NCBI GenBank assembly: GCA_023623175.1
Contig: JAMNXU010000038.1
Span: 1-64,000, forward strand
Length of the DNA: 64,000 nucleotides
From: Bacillota bacterium
GTDB taxonomy: Bacteria > Bacillota > Clostridia > Acetivibrionales > JAMNXU01
Direction of reading: 5' to 3'
Shown here piece after piece: positions 1 through 8,002 of this stretch. The translations under genes were made by a program, and so were the position numbers. The notes beneath the pieces are model-generated. The model was given only the letters and a program-made list of their open reading frames with translations, had not been told where the DNA came from and did not search any database. Positions within the stretch are counted from its first letter, which is position 1; each line of letters starts with the position of its first letter.

Positions 1-113
1 GGTGGGAATAACGAGAAGGACACACCCGTTCCCATCCCGAACACGGCAGTTAAGCTTCTCAGTGCCGATGATACTTGGGTGGAAACGCCCTGGGAAAGTA
101 GGTCCCTGCCGGA
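1..113 (+). rRNA. rrf: 5S ribosomal RNA (5' end cut by window edge)
   Basis: The segment holds the conserved 5S core CACACCCGTTCCCATCCCGA followed by GAACACGGCAGTTAAGCTTC, and ends with the helix I 3' strand near CCTGCCGGAA. The matching 5' strand begins at base 1 with GGTGGG, so the first few nucleotides probably lie outside the window. It sits directly before tRNA-Asn, as at the end of a 16S-23S-5S operon. The 3' end is approximate. Confidence 0.95.
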
Positions 114-120
114 ATTATAT

Positions 121-196
121 TCCTCAATAGCTCAGTTGGTAGAGCATGCGGCTGTTAACCGCAGGGTCGTAGGTTCGAGTCCTACTTGAGGAGCCA
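121..196 (+). tRNA. trnN: tRNA-Asn (anticodon GTT), CCA encoded
   Basis: The acceptor stem TCCTCAA pairs with TTGAGGA. The D arm holds AGCTCAGTTGGTAGAGC, the anticodon loop CTGTTAACC gives GTT, and the T arm is GGTTCGAGTCC. The discriminator is G193, as expected for tRNA-Asn, and CCA is encoded at 194-196. It lies seven bases behind the 5S gene and is probably processed from the same rRNA precursor. A terminator follows within five bases. Confidence 0.97.
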
Positions 197-200
197 GGTA

Positions 201-234
201 AAGCATCGGATTCTCCGATGCTTTTTTATTTTTA
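201..234 (+). terminator. intrinsic terminator of the rRNA/tRNA-Asn operon
   Basis: A 10 bp perfect stem (AAGCATCGGA with TCCGATGCTT) and a TTC loop are followed by a T-rich run. It closes the stable-RNA transcription unit. Confidence 0.92.
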
Positions 235-489
235 ATTACATAAATGCCTGAAGTGCATGAGAATATAAAAAAACACATAAAAATACAAAAAGTACAACAT
301 TCATGTAAAATGTGAAAAAAACAGCAACCGGTAAAACACGTACCTGCTATTAACCTTCGGACCGGGGAGACGGTGGATGGACCGGATATAAAAAGCGAAG
401 CTAAAACGGGCGGACATGATTAATAGTTGAACAATAAAATATGATATTTCAATAGGACTTAATAACTATTTTAAATTGCTAAAAATTAC
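235..489. other. intergenic AT-rich stretch before the nrdJ promoter
   Basis: No open frame with a ribosome binding site is visible. I looked for a cobalamin riboswitch, because class II reductase needs adenosylcobalamin, but saw no recognisable B12-box. Nothing else can be supported here. Confidence 0.5.
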
Positions 490-518
490 TTGACCGTGCC
501 TGACTGGTGAAATACAAT
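490..518 (+). promoter_or_regulatory. sigma-A promoter of nrdJ
   Basis: A -35 box TTGACC (490-495) and a -10 box TACAAT (513-518) are separated by 17 bp. Transcription would start near 525, leaving a leader of about 55 nt before nrdJ. The -10 box is overlapped by the upstream of two predicted NrdR boxes. Confidence 0.8.
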
Positions 519-559
519 TTAAAGTGTCATAGTGAAATGAATTATACTAAATGTAGTAT
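512..559 (+). promoter_or_regulatory. tandem NrdR-box pair controlling nrdJ (predicted)
   Basis: Two 16 bp partly palindromic elements lie start-to-start 32 bp apart: ATACAATTTAAAGTGT (512-527) and ATACTAAATGTAGTAT (544-559). They match about 13 and 12 of 16 positions of the known NrdR consensus, quoted from memory as acaCWAtATaTwGtgt. NrdR boxes occur as pairs a whole number of helical turns apart. The first overlaps the -10 box and the second lies downstream of the start, a repressor layout. An outer arm pair, AGTGAAA (531-537) with TTTCACT (560-566), surrounds the second box. Confidence 0.72.
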
Positions 560-580
560 TTTCACTGAGGAGGAAGAACA

Positions 581-2938
581 ATGAAGTTGACGGAAAATGC
601 GATTAAAGTTCTTGAAAAGCGTTACCTGGCAAAGGATGAAAATGGCAGGCTCCTTGAGGATCCTGAGGGCATGTTCAGACGAGTGGCAAGGGTTATTGCC
701 CGGGCAGACGAGGGATATCTCTCTGAAGAAGAGATCAGGAAAACAGAAGAAGAATTCTACGAAATGATGACAAATCTCGAGTTTCTTCCGAATTCTCCCA
801 CCCTTATGAATGCCGGAAGGCCGCTCGGACAACTCAGCGCATGTTTTGTTCTTCCTGTCGAAGATTCCATGGAGGAAATATTTGAAACCATAAAAAATGC
901 CGCACTGATTCATAAAAGCGGTGGTGGAACGGGATTCAGCTTTTCACGGCTTCGTCCGAAAGGTTCTGCCGTAAACTCTACAGGCGGCGTAGCCAGCGGA
1001 CCCGTCAGCTTCATGAAGGTTTTCAATGCCGCAACCGAGGCCGTAAAACAAGGCGGCACCAGGCGCGGCGCCAATATGGGCATCTTGAGGGTCGACCATC
1101 CCGATATCCTTGAGTTTATAACATGCAAAAGCGAAAACACTGAAATTACCAATTTCAATATAAGCGTGGGCATAACCGAGGAATTCATGAAGGCTGTTGA
1201 AGAGGACAGGGAATACGACCTTGTTGACCCGCATACCAAAAAAGTCACGGGAAGGCTCAATGCCCGCGCGGTATTTGACCTGATAGTGGAAATGGCGTGG
1301 AGAAACGGGGAACCCGGGATAATATTCCTTTACAGGCTTAACAGGGACAATGTGACGCCGGAGCTGGGAGAGATAGAAAGCACTAATCCTTGCGGAGAAC
1401 AGCCGTTGCTGCCTTATGAAGCCTGCAACCTGGGATCGATAAACCTGAGCCTGATGGTAAAAAACGAATCCGGAAAACCGGAAGTGGACTATGAACGACT
1501 GAGGGAGACCGTAAGAAAAGCCGTGCACTTCCTCGACAATGTAATAGACGTAAACAAATATCCGCTGGAGCAAATTGAAAAGATGTCGCGCGGAACGCGC
1601 AAAATCGGTCTTGGCGTTATGGGCTGGGCTGACCTTTTGTGCAGGCTCGGCATACCGTATAATTCCCAGGAAGCCCTGAATCTTGCCGAGAAAGTAATGC
1701 ACTTCATCCAGGAAGAGGCGAAAAAGAAGTCAATTGAAATAGCTGAGCAAAAAGGCGTGTTTCCTTTCTATGATAAAAGCATATACAAAGAACTGGGCAT
1801 TAAAATCAGGAATGCCACAACAACAACCATTGCGCCTACCGGCACCCTTAGTATCATAGCGGGTTGTTCAAGCGGTATAGAGCCATTGTTCGCAATTTCG
1901 TACATCCGTAATGTAATGGACAATGATGAGCTGGTGGAAGTTAATCCCATTTTTAAAGAGGTGTTAATGAAAAATAACCTATATTCAGAGGAGCTGATCA
2001 GGAGAATAGCCAAAAAAGGCTCAATAAAAGATTTTGAGGAGATTCCCAAATCCATAAGGGACGTATTCGTGACGGCCCATGATATTTCACCGGAATACCA
2101 TGTGAAAATGCAGGCGGCATTCCAGAAATACACCGACAATGCCGTGTCCAAGACTGTCAACCTGTGCAACAGCGCAACGCAGGATGACGTCAGGGACGTG
2201 TTTACCCTCGCGTATAAACTGAACTGCAAGGGTGTGACAATATACAGGGACGGCAGCAGGGACATGCAGGTACTGAATATAGGAAAGGTGAAAGGAAAGG
2301 AAAAAGAATACGAGGCGGCTGTAAATGCAATGGCGATGAAACAAAGCCAGAGCCGTCGAATTGAGCCGAGACCGCGCCCGGACATTACCACGGGCTTTAC
2401 CGAAAAGGTCAAAATAGGCTGCGGGAATCTTTATATAACAGTAAACTATGATGATGAGGGTATTTGCGAAGTGTTTACAAACACAGGCCGTGCCGGCGGA
2501 TGCCCGTCCCAGTCCGAGGCAACCAGCAGGCTGGTGTCCATAGCACTGAGGTCTGGAATTGATGCAAAATCAATTGTTGAGCAGCTCAAGGGAATAAGGT
2601 GTCCATCCACCATCAGGCAAAAGGACCTCAAGGTGCTTTCATGTCCGGACGCCATAGGAAGGTTGATAGAGAAGGTTTTGAAACTTCAGAACGGCGAGGA
2701 TGATCACTCGATGGCTGAAATTTATGCCGCCGTTTCAAACAACAGCAGGTTGCATGGTCATCCCGTTCCGGGAGCGTGTGGGCGCGAGTGCTTCAACAGG
2801 ACAGACTGCGATAAAAGCACTGATTCATACGCAGACCCTGCGGGGATGGAAACTACATGCCCTGAGTGCGGAACCCCGGTGGAACATGAAAGCGGCTGCT
2901 TTGTATGCAGGAGCTGCGGATATTCGAAGTGCGGCTGA
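581..2938 (+). CDS. nrdJ: adenosylcobalamin-dependent (class II) ribonucleoside-diphosphate reductase
   Basis: Cytoplasmic enzyme of 785 residues that reduces ribonucleotides to deoxyribonucleotides using a thiyl radical generated by coenzyme B12. Visible motifs are NSPTLMNAG and the first redox cysteine in QLSACF (about C88), NPCGE near residue 269 with the radical cysteine and catalytic glutamate, and the phosphate loop PTGTLSIIAG near 418. A TSCPD-type region follows around 610-710. The tail has CPECG, CFVC and RSCGYSKCG, a cysteine-rich end that re-reduces the active site. GAGGAGGAAG lies seven bases before the ATG. It is monocistronic behind the predicted NrdR boxes. Its last six codons, stop included, are copied just downstream. 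Confidence 0.96.
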   Translation: MKLTENAIKVLEKRYLAKDENGRLLEDPEGMFRRVARVIARADEGYLSEEEIRKTEEEFYEMMTNLEFLPNSPTLMNAGRPLGQLSACFVLPVEDSMEEIFETIKNAALIHKSGGGTGFSFSRLRPKGSAVNSTGGVASGPVSFMKVFNAATEAVKQGGTRRGANMGILRVDHPDILEFITCKSENTEITNFNISVGITEEFMKAVEEDREYDLVDPHTKKVTGRLNARAVFDLIVEMAWRNGEPGIIFLYRLNRDNVTPELGEIESTNPCGEQPLLPYEACNLGSINLSLMVKNESGKPEVDYERLRETVRKAVHFLDNVIDVNKYPLEQIEKMSRGTRKIGLGVMGWADLLCRLGIPYNSQEALNLAEKVMHFIQEEAKKKSIEIAEQKGVFPFYDKSIYKELGIKIRNATTTTIAPTGTLSIIAGCSSGIEPLFAISYIRNVMDNDELVEVNPIFKEVLMKNNLYSEELIRRIAKKGSIKDFEEIPKSIRDVFVTAHDISPEYHVKMQAAFQKYTDNAVSKTVNLCNSATQDDVRDVFTLAYKLNCKGVTIYRDGSRDMQVLNIGKVKGKEKEYEAAVNAMAMKQSQSRRIEPRPRPDITTGFTEKVKIGCGNLYITVNYDDEGICEVFTNTGRAGGCPSQSEATSRLVSIALRSGIDAKSIVEQLKGIRCPSTIRQKDLKVLSCPDAIGRLIEKVLKLQNGEDDHSMAEIYAAVSNNSRLHGHPVPGACGRECFNRTDCDKSTDSYADPAGMETTCPECGTPVEHESGCFVCRSCGYSKCG

Positions 2939-2974
2939 TATTTGAAGTGTGGCTGATAATAGAAGTGTGGAATA
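2921..2974 (+). repeat. three 18 bp copies duplicating the nrdJ 3' end
   Basis: TATTCGAAGTGCGGCTGA (2921-2938, last five codons plus stop), TATTTGAAGTGTGGCTGA (2939-2956) and TAATAGAAGTGTGGAATA (2957-2974) run head to tail. The second copy differs from the first at two positions, the third more. The two trailing copies lie beyond the stop codon. Looser echoes of GGCTGAAT continue to about 3080. Confidence 0.85.
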
Positions 2975-3142
2975 ATAATAAGGAAAGTACGGCTTTGGTT
3001 AACTGAAGCTTCAGGCTGAATACTGCCTGGTATATTTGGCTCGGACCGAATTTGGTTTGGGGCTGAATTAGGTTTGAATGATTGCCGCATTAATGCTAAA
3101 ATGGTAACATCAGGATTATTTGTGCCATAGTGGAGGATTGAC

Positions 3143-3871
3143 ATGATTGTACTTGAGAACGTTAGCAAGACATACGGAGGAACCGTCAAGGCGGTTGACA
3201 ACATAAGCCTGACAGTGAATAACGGGGAAATATTCGGATTCCTGGGACCGAACGGGGCGGGAAAAACCACTACTATCAAGATGATTACAGGTATTTTGAG
3301 CCCCGACAGCGGTACGATCACCGTAAACGGGAAAGATATCAGGAAGGAACCCATTGAAGCCAAAAAACAGTTTGGCTATGTGCCCGACGACCCGAATGTT
3401 TTTCTCAGGCTGAAGGGCATAGAATACCTGAATTTCATGGCGGACATTTACAGTGTCTCTCCCGGTGACAGGAAGCAGAGAATTGAAAACCTAGCAAGGC
3501 GTTTTGAAATGGAGAGCGCCCTGGGCGACAGGATCCAGAGCTATTCCCACGGAATGAGGCAGAAAATAGTGCTGATGGGCGTGCTGATCCATGATCCGTC
3601 AGTATGGATTCTTGATGAGCCCATGATGGGTCTTGACCCCAAGTCCTCCTTTATTTTAAAGGAAATGATGAGGGAACATGCCGACAGCGGCAAAACCGTT
3701 TTCTTTTCTACCCATGTCCTTGACGTGGCGGAAAAGATATGCGACAGGGTGGCGATTATCAACAAGGGGAAAATTCTGTTCTGTGGCAGGATTGAAGAAA
3801 TGAAGGAGCAGTTTAAGCGGAATGAATCCCTGGAAAAAATGTTCCTGGAGTTGACTGAAAATGAAGAGTAA
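3143..3871 (+). CDS. ABC transporter ATP-binding protein (ABC-2/exporter type)
   Basis: Soluble ATPase of 242 residues that should power the membrane protein encoded next. Walker A is GPNGAGKT (35-42), the signature is SHGMRQ (135-140, a variant of LSGGQ) and Walker B plus catalytic glutamate is WILDEP (155-160). The switch histidine lies in FFSTHVLD. It has one nucleotide-binding domain and the layout of CcmA/YthP-type exporter ATPases. TGGAGG precedes the ATG by seven bases. The stop overlaps the start of the permease gene by 11 bp, suggesting translational coupling. Cargo cannot be told from sequence. Confidence 0.93.
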   Translation: MIVLENVSKTYGGTVKAVDNISLTVNNGEIFGFLGPNGAGKTTTIKMITGILSPDSGTITVNGKDIRKEPIEAKKQFGYVPDDPNVFLRLKGIEYLNFMADIYSVSPGDRKQRIENLARRFEMESALGDRIQSYSHGMRQKIVLMGVLIHDPSVWILDEPMMGLDPKSSFILKEMMREHADSGKTVFFSTHVLDVAEKICDRVAIINKGKILFCGRIEEMKEQFKRNESLEKMFLELTENEE

Positions 3872-5525
3872 TTTGTTCATACTGACAAAAGTGCAGCTAA
3901 AAACCGGGTTGAGCGTCCAGGGGAGAGGCAGGAAAAACAGGTCAGCGCTTTTGATTTTCGGGTTGATAGCAGTGGCCTTTTTGCCTCTTATCATAGAAAT
4001 AGTAAAATTCCTTTCGGATGCTTACAATGCCCTCGAGAGAATCGGCCAGCAGGGAGTTTTGCTGAGTCTTAGCTTTACAATAAGCTCTCTTGTCATTTTT
4101 CTGTTCGGTATATTCTATGTGCTTAATATTTTTTATTTTGCCAATGATGTTGAGAGCCTGCTTCCGTTGCCCCTGAAGCCCGGGGAAATACTGGGCGCCA
4201 AGTTCCTGGTAACCGTTTTTTATGAATACCTGACCGGGATTGCGTTTGTATTGCCGATCGTTGCAGTTTACGGAGTCAAAAGCGGTGGCGGCGTGCTTTT
4301 CTGGCTGTATGCAGTGCTAGCATTCCTCTTGCTGCCGGTTATACCACTGGCCCTGGCATCGTACATTATACTGCCGCTTATGAGATTTACTGGTTTCGCA
4401 AAAAACAAGGACAGATTCAGGTTAGTCGGAGGTATTTTCGCCCTTGTGCTGGCGTTCGGCTATAGTTACCTGAATCAGAAATTTGTCGGAAGCACACTCA
4501 CTTCTGAAGGCTTGCAGGATTTGTTCCTTAAAGGAAACAATTCACTGGTAGGCATAGTTTCAAGAATTTTCCCGACTTCAAGATTTGCCGCCGAAAGCCT
4601 GGTTAATGCTTCAAACATAAGCGGTTTGACGAATATGGCGTTGTTTTTCCTTGTATGCGCCCTGGCATTTGTGCTGTTCCTGTATCTCGGCGAAGCCCTG
4701 TACTTCCAGGGTGTCATGGGAATCTCGGAAACTTCGGCCAGAAGAAGAAAGCTTACCTCCGATGAACTTGATAAAAACATTTCAAGCAAATCGGTTTTAA
4801 TGACGTGCCTGTTAAAGGAATTGAGGATTTTGTTCAGGACTCCGGTGTATTTCCTGAACTGTGTGATAATGAATTTCCTTTACCCGCTTTTTCTGATTTT
4901 TCCCTTCCTGGCGCAATCCAGCGCGGGCAGTTTAATGGGAGAGCTTGGGCATATAATCAATAATGAAAAATTTGGGGGATATGTTTTGGTTGGGGCTTTC
5001 ACGCTCATTCTGCTCGTTTCGTCCAATAACGGCATTACCTCGACGGCGATTTCCAGGGAAGGCAGCAATCTATATATAAGCAAATACATTCCCGCGAAAT
5101 ATTCAACACAAATAATGGCCAAGGTGCTGTCGGGAGTATTGCTGAGCGCCGGAGGCATTTTATCGCTGTTACTAATCTCCGCTATACTTTTCAAAATTAA
5201 TGCGGCGATGATGTTCGCCATACTGGTTACAGGGCTTGCCGGAGCGCTGTTTACAGCCTTTGTGGGCATCATGATTGACATAATCCGCCCGAAACTGAAC
5301 TGGGACAATGAGCAGAAAGCTGTGAAACAGAATTTCAACATGCTTTTCACAGCGCTTATATGCCTGGCTGCAGCAGGAGTGACGATTTTCGGAGTAATCA
5401 GGCTTAAGCTGGGTTTTGCCGAAACATTGGCCGCAATTTTGATTCTGTATGGTTTGCTTGACATCCTGATGTATTATTTGGTCAAAACCGCAGGAGTCAA
5501 ACGCTTCAGTGAAATTGAGACTTGA
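3861..5525 (+). CDS. ABC exporter membrane subunit (large permease)
   Basis: Integral membrane protein of 554 residues with roughly 12 hydrophobic segments in two blocks. The N-terminal block (about 30-300) and C-terminal block (about 320-545) are split by a charged loop ending RRRKLTSDELDKN. It resembles the YthQ-like family of exporter permeases paired with a single ATPase. Its ATG lies inside the ATPase gene (11 bp overlap), so the two form an operon. A GC-rich hairpin follows the stop. Transported substrate unknown; lipid, peptide or drug export are all possible. Confidence 0.85.
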   Translation: MKSNLFILTKVQLKTGLSVQGRGRKNRSALLIFGLIAVAFLPLIIEIVKFLSDAYNALERIGQQGVLLSLSFTISSLVIFLFGIFYVLNIFYFANDVESLLPLPLKPGEILGAKFLVTVFYEYLTGIAFVLPIVAVYGVKSGGGVLFWLYAVLAFLLLPVIPLALASYIILPLMRFTGFAKNKDRFRLVGGIFALVLAFGYSYLNQKFVGSTLTSEGLQDLFLKGNNSLVGIVSRIFPTSRFAAESLVNASNISGLTNMALFFLVCALAFVLFLYLGEALYFQGVMGISETSARRRKLTSDELDKNISSKSVLMTCLLKELRILFRTPVYFLNCVIMNFLYPLFLIFPFLAQSSAGSLMGELGHIINNEKFGGYVLVGAFTLILLVSSNNGITSTAISREGSNLYISKYIPAKYSTQIMAKVLSGVLLSAGGILSLLLISAILFKINAAMMFAILVTGLAGALFTAFVGIMIDIIRPKLNWDNEQKAVKQNFNMLFTALICLAAAGVTIFGVIRLKLGFAETLAAILILYGLLDILMYYLVKTAGVKRFSEIET

Positions 5526-5534
5526 TTGTGACGG

Positions 5535-5560
5535 AGCGGGGGATCACCCCCGCTTTAATA
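5535..5560 (+). terminator. probable terminator of the ABC exporter operon
   Basis: A perfect 8 bp stem, AGCGGGGG with CCCCCGCT and an ATCA loop, lies nine bases after the permease stop. The T-tract is weak (TTAATAATATTT), so termination may be partial. Confidence 0.7.
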
Positions 5561-5585
5561 ATATTTGGAAGACAACTTTTTACGT

Positions 5586-5679
5586 GTTCAAGTTACATCA
5601 GTGGTTCAAGTTATATCAACAGTTTAAATTTATATTAACAAGTTTGGGTTATATCCACAAGTTCAAGCAGCATCAATAA
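5586..5679 (+). repeat. five decayed 18-20 bp tandem copies (GTTCAAGTTAYATCA-type)
   Basis: Copies start at 5586, 5604, 5622, 5642 and 5661. Each begins GTT(C/T) and carries a variant of TTATATCAACA. They do not encode a convincing reading frame. The remainder of the gap (5680-6067) holds an RCC1-like remnant, an 11 bp direct repeat CCATTGAGATT at 5921 and 5940, and a hairpin GACCGG-CTC-CCGGTC at 6016-6030 before the MFS gene. Confidence 0.8.
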
Positions 5680-5757
5680 GTCAGCAGTTACATTATCTGG
5701 TAACTTATATCAGGCAGGCGAGAGTAACGAATAATTGATTGAGTTAAAAAGGATGTA

Positions 5758-5910
5758 TTGAGCATTGATAAAAACAGTGTTAAATTCATTGAACACAGGC
5801 TTGCGCTAAATAAAGACGGCACGGTTTTGGCATGGGGATCCAATACATACGGCCAGGCAGGCAACGGCGACTGGGGATTTTTCACCGCACCGGTGAAATT
5901 GGGGAAATAG
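5758..5910 (+). pseudogene. remnant of an RCC1-repeat protein (single C-terminal repeat)
   Basis: The frame ending in TAG at 5908-5910 encodes about 50 residues. It contains ALNKDGTVLAWGSN and TYGQAGNG, the hallmark of one RCC1/beta-propeller blade (xLxxDGxVxxWGxNxxGQLGxG). A stop lies in frame at 5740-5742. The only start is a TTG at 5758 with AAAGGA close upstream. Real RCC1 propellers need about seven blades, so I read this as the surviving end of a deleted gene. A tiny expressed peptide cannot be excluded. Confidence 0.6.
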
Positions 5911-6067
5911 GCTTTGACAACCATTGAGATTGTTAGCGGCCATTGAGATTCTTTGTCGAAAAATGTAGACCGACCTGCAAAACGGAGGTATATTGTTTCA
6001 GTAAGCCATTGAAGAGACCGGCTCCCGGTCACGGGATAATGACATCATAAGTTTACCGGAGGCATTC

Positions 6068-7216
6068 TTGAAGAGAATAATCCTTTTAATTGTAATATAC
6101 ATTGCCTTTATTTCACTGGGTTTGCCCGACAGCCTGCTGGGCGTGGCCTGGCCGTCAATGAGGATATCGCTGAATCTGCCGCTCGAAGCCGCTGGAACGT
6201 TTATAATGATTTCCACCCTGTGCACGGCCATTTCAAGTTTTATCAGCGGTCATGTAATAAGCCGCCTGGGAACCGGACGCGTAACTTTTTTGAGTTGTGT
6301 GATTACAGGATCAATGCTGCTGGCCTACTCTTTTGCGCCGTCCTACCCGTGGCTGCTTTTGTTTACCATACCGCTGGGGTTTGGAGCGGGAGCCGTTGAT
6401 ACCGGTCTTAACAATTATGTGGCTGCTCATTTTTCTTCGCGACACATGAGCTGGCTCCATTGTTTCTGGGGAGTGGGTGCGTCCGTCGGTCCCAATATCA
6501 TGATGCTTGCCATTGACCGGAAAAACAGCTGGCAGATCGGATACCGTATTACAGGTATGATACAGTTATCGCTGGCGGTGATTTTGCTGGCTTCGCTTCC
6601 TTTGTGGAAGTTAAACGGAAAAGGAGCGGAGAGGTCCGGCAACCCTCGGAGCAATGCAATTAATGTTTTGCGCAGCAAGGGCGTTTTGCTGTCCGTAATT
6701 GCATTTCCCCTTTACATCGGGATAGAAGCAGGAACGGGGGCATGGCTCGGAAGTCTCCTGGTGGAAGGCCGCAACATCGATAAAGTAACTGCCGGCGTAT
6801 GGGTATCAATGTTTTATGTAAGCATTACTGCAGGGCGATTTCTCACCGGTTTCATTACCGCGGGAATCAGCAACAGGCGACTGATCCGCGGAGGAATCCT
6901 GCTGTCTATGGCCGGCGCCGTCATATTGGCACTTCCTTTTAAGGCATTAATACTCCCGGGAGTGATTTGCACGGGACTTGGATGTGCACCCATATTTCCG
7001 TGCATGGTGCATGAAACGCCACGCAGATTTGGTAAAGATCAATCGGAAATCATTACGGGTTACCAGGTCGGAATGGCCTATTTTGCCGGTGTATCGATTA
7101 TACCGCTTATAGGCCTGCTGGCCGGAAGAATTTCACTGGAAATCATACCTTATTGTGTCCTGCTGTTTGCCATGCTGACCCTGGTTGTAACCGAAAGGCT
7201 TAACAGGATAACATAA
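6068..7216 (+). CDS. major facilitator superfamily transporter
   Basis: Membrane carrier of 382 residues with about 12 predicted helices. Helix 1 (about 3-22) contains the GLPDSLLGVAWP pattern seen in FucP/sugar-type MFS members. Helix 4-5 carries GFGAGAVDTGLNNYVA, and a second half begins near residue 205. Translation starts at TTG 6068, with GGAGG (6058-6062) five bases upstream. It stands alone: the upstream gap holds repeats and gene debris. No specific substrate can be assigned; a sugar or drug exporter is most likely. Confidence 0.85.
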   Translation: MKRIILLIVIYIAFISLGLPDSLLGVAWPSMRISLNLPLEAAGTFIMISTLCTAISSFISGHVISRLGTGRVTFLSCVITGSMLLAYSFAPSYPWLLLFTIPLGFGAGAVDTGLNNYVAAHFSSRHMSWLHCFWGVGASVGPNIMMLAIDRKNSWQIGYRITGMIQLSLAVILLASLPLWKLNGKGAERSGNPRSNAINVLRSKGVLLSVIAFPLYIGIEAGTGAWLGSLLVEGRNIDKVTAGVWVSMFYVSITAGRFLTGFITAGISNRRLIRGGILLSMAGAVILALPFKALILPGVICTGLGCAPIFPCMVHETPRRFGKDQSEIITGYQVGMAYFAGVSIIPLIGLLAGRISLEIIPYCVLLFAMLTLVVTERLNRIT

Positions 7217-7248
7217 TGCCGGAGTCCTCCTGTCCCGGTTTCCCTGTC

Positions 7249-7840
7249 TTATTGACCTGATTTCGGCAGACTGCCAAAAAGTTCCCTTACATCAGCCTTC
7301 AGCCCCTCATATATTGAGGATTCAGCGATGTCACCGGCTTTAAACACCCGTATTTTTTCAATCTCAAAATCGGAAAAATCATAAATTAGTCATGTATGTA
7401 TTCAGCTTGTATAATGCGTCCCTGCTTTTTGTGCCGGGGGAAATTATTTCAACGGTCAGCGCGGGTGTACCCATATATTTGCCTTTTTCATTAAGGTTGT
7501 TTTCAACGTCACATATCACTACGAGGTCCGGTTGCAGAACGTCCGGGTCCTTAATGTCTTTTTTCCTGAAATGTGTGTCAAAGGGAGCCATTAGCGGCTT
7601 GCACTGTTTTCCCCTGAAATATTCTTTGAATAATACATAAAGCTCACCGAGGACCGACTGGTGGAAAAAATCCGGTGAGCTGAGAACATAGATTTCTCCG
7701 TTTAAATACTCCATGCGCATATTGCTTTTCTCGTAAATTTCCATGAACTCTTCATAGGAAACGATCTTCCTGTGGTAACTATATATCAGGAGACATTTGA
7801 TTGCAAAAAACGGGGGATTACAGCAAGTCGTCAGCGACAT
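7249..7840 (-). pseudogene. Uma2-family (DUF820) putative endonuclease, frameshifted
   Basis: The N-terminal part (7379-7840) has the Uma2 pattern MRMEYLNGEIYVLSSP, DTHFRKK, LQPDLVVICD and PALTVEIISPGT, with core acidic residues present. The frame stops after NTYMTNL. A different minus-strand frame (7249 to about 7384) continues with RVFKAGDIAES, SIYEGLKADV and RELFG, the expected C terminus. The block that normally lies between (the ExWxVDP-type strand) is missing. I therefore infer an internal deletion with frameshift. Uma2 proteins are PD-(D/E)XK-like and very common in cyanobacteria and some Firmicutes; their role is unsettled. Confidence 0.75.
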
Positions 7841-8002
7841 GAGCCGCCTTTGGCGGCACTTTACTTTTTGAAATCTAAGGTTTCAGCACCCCGGAAAAAT
7901 GTGTTGCTTTGTTGCTAAATATATAAGAACAATTGCATTTACAAGCTTAATCGACCATAATAGATTTAACAGACTTTAATCAACATTCAGAGGTGACCAA
8001 GC

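Noticed and set aside
235-580. Possible cobalamin riboswitch ahead of nrdJ
   Set aside because: No B12-box-like core found, and the start site predicted at about 525 leaves too short a leader.
944-1702. 252-codon open frame on the minus strand inside nrdJ
   Set aside because: It is a shadow frame opposite a well-conserved enzyme, with no ribosome binding site and no recognisable domain.
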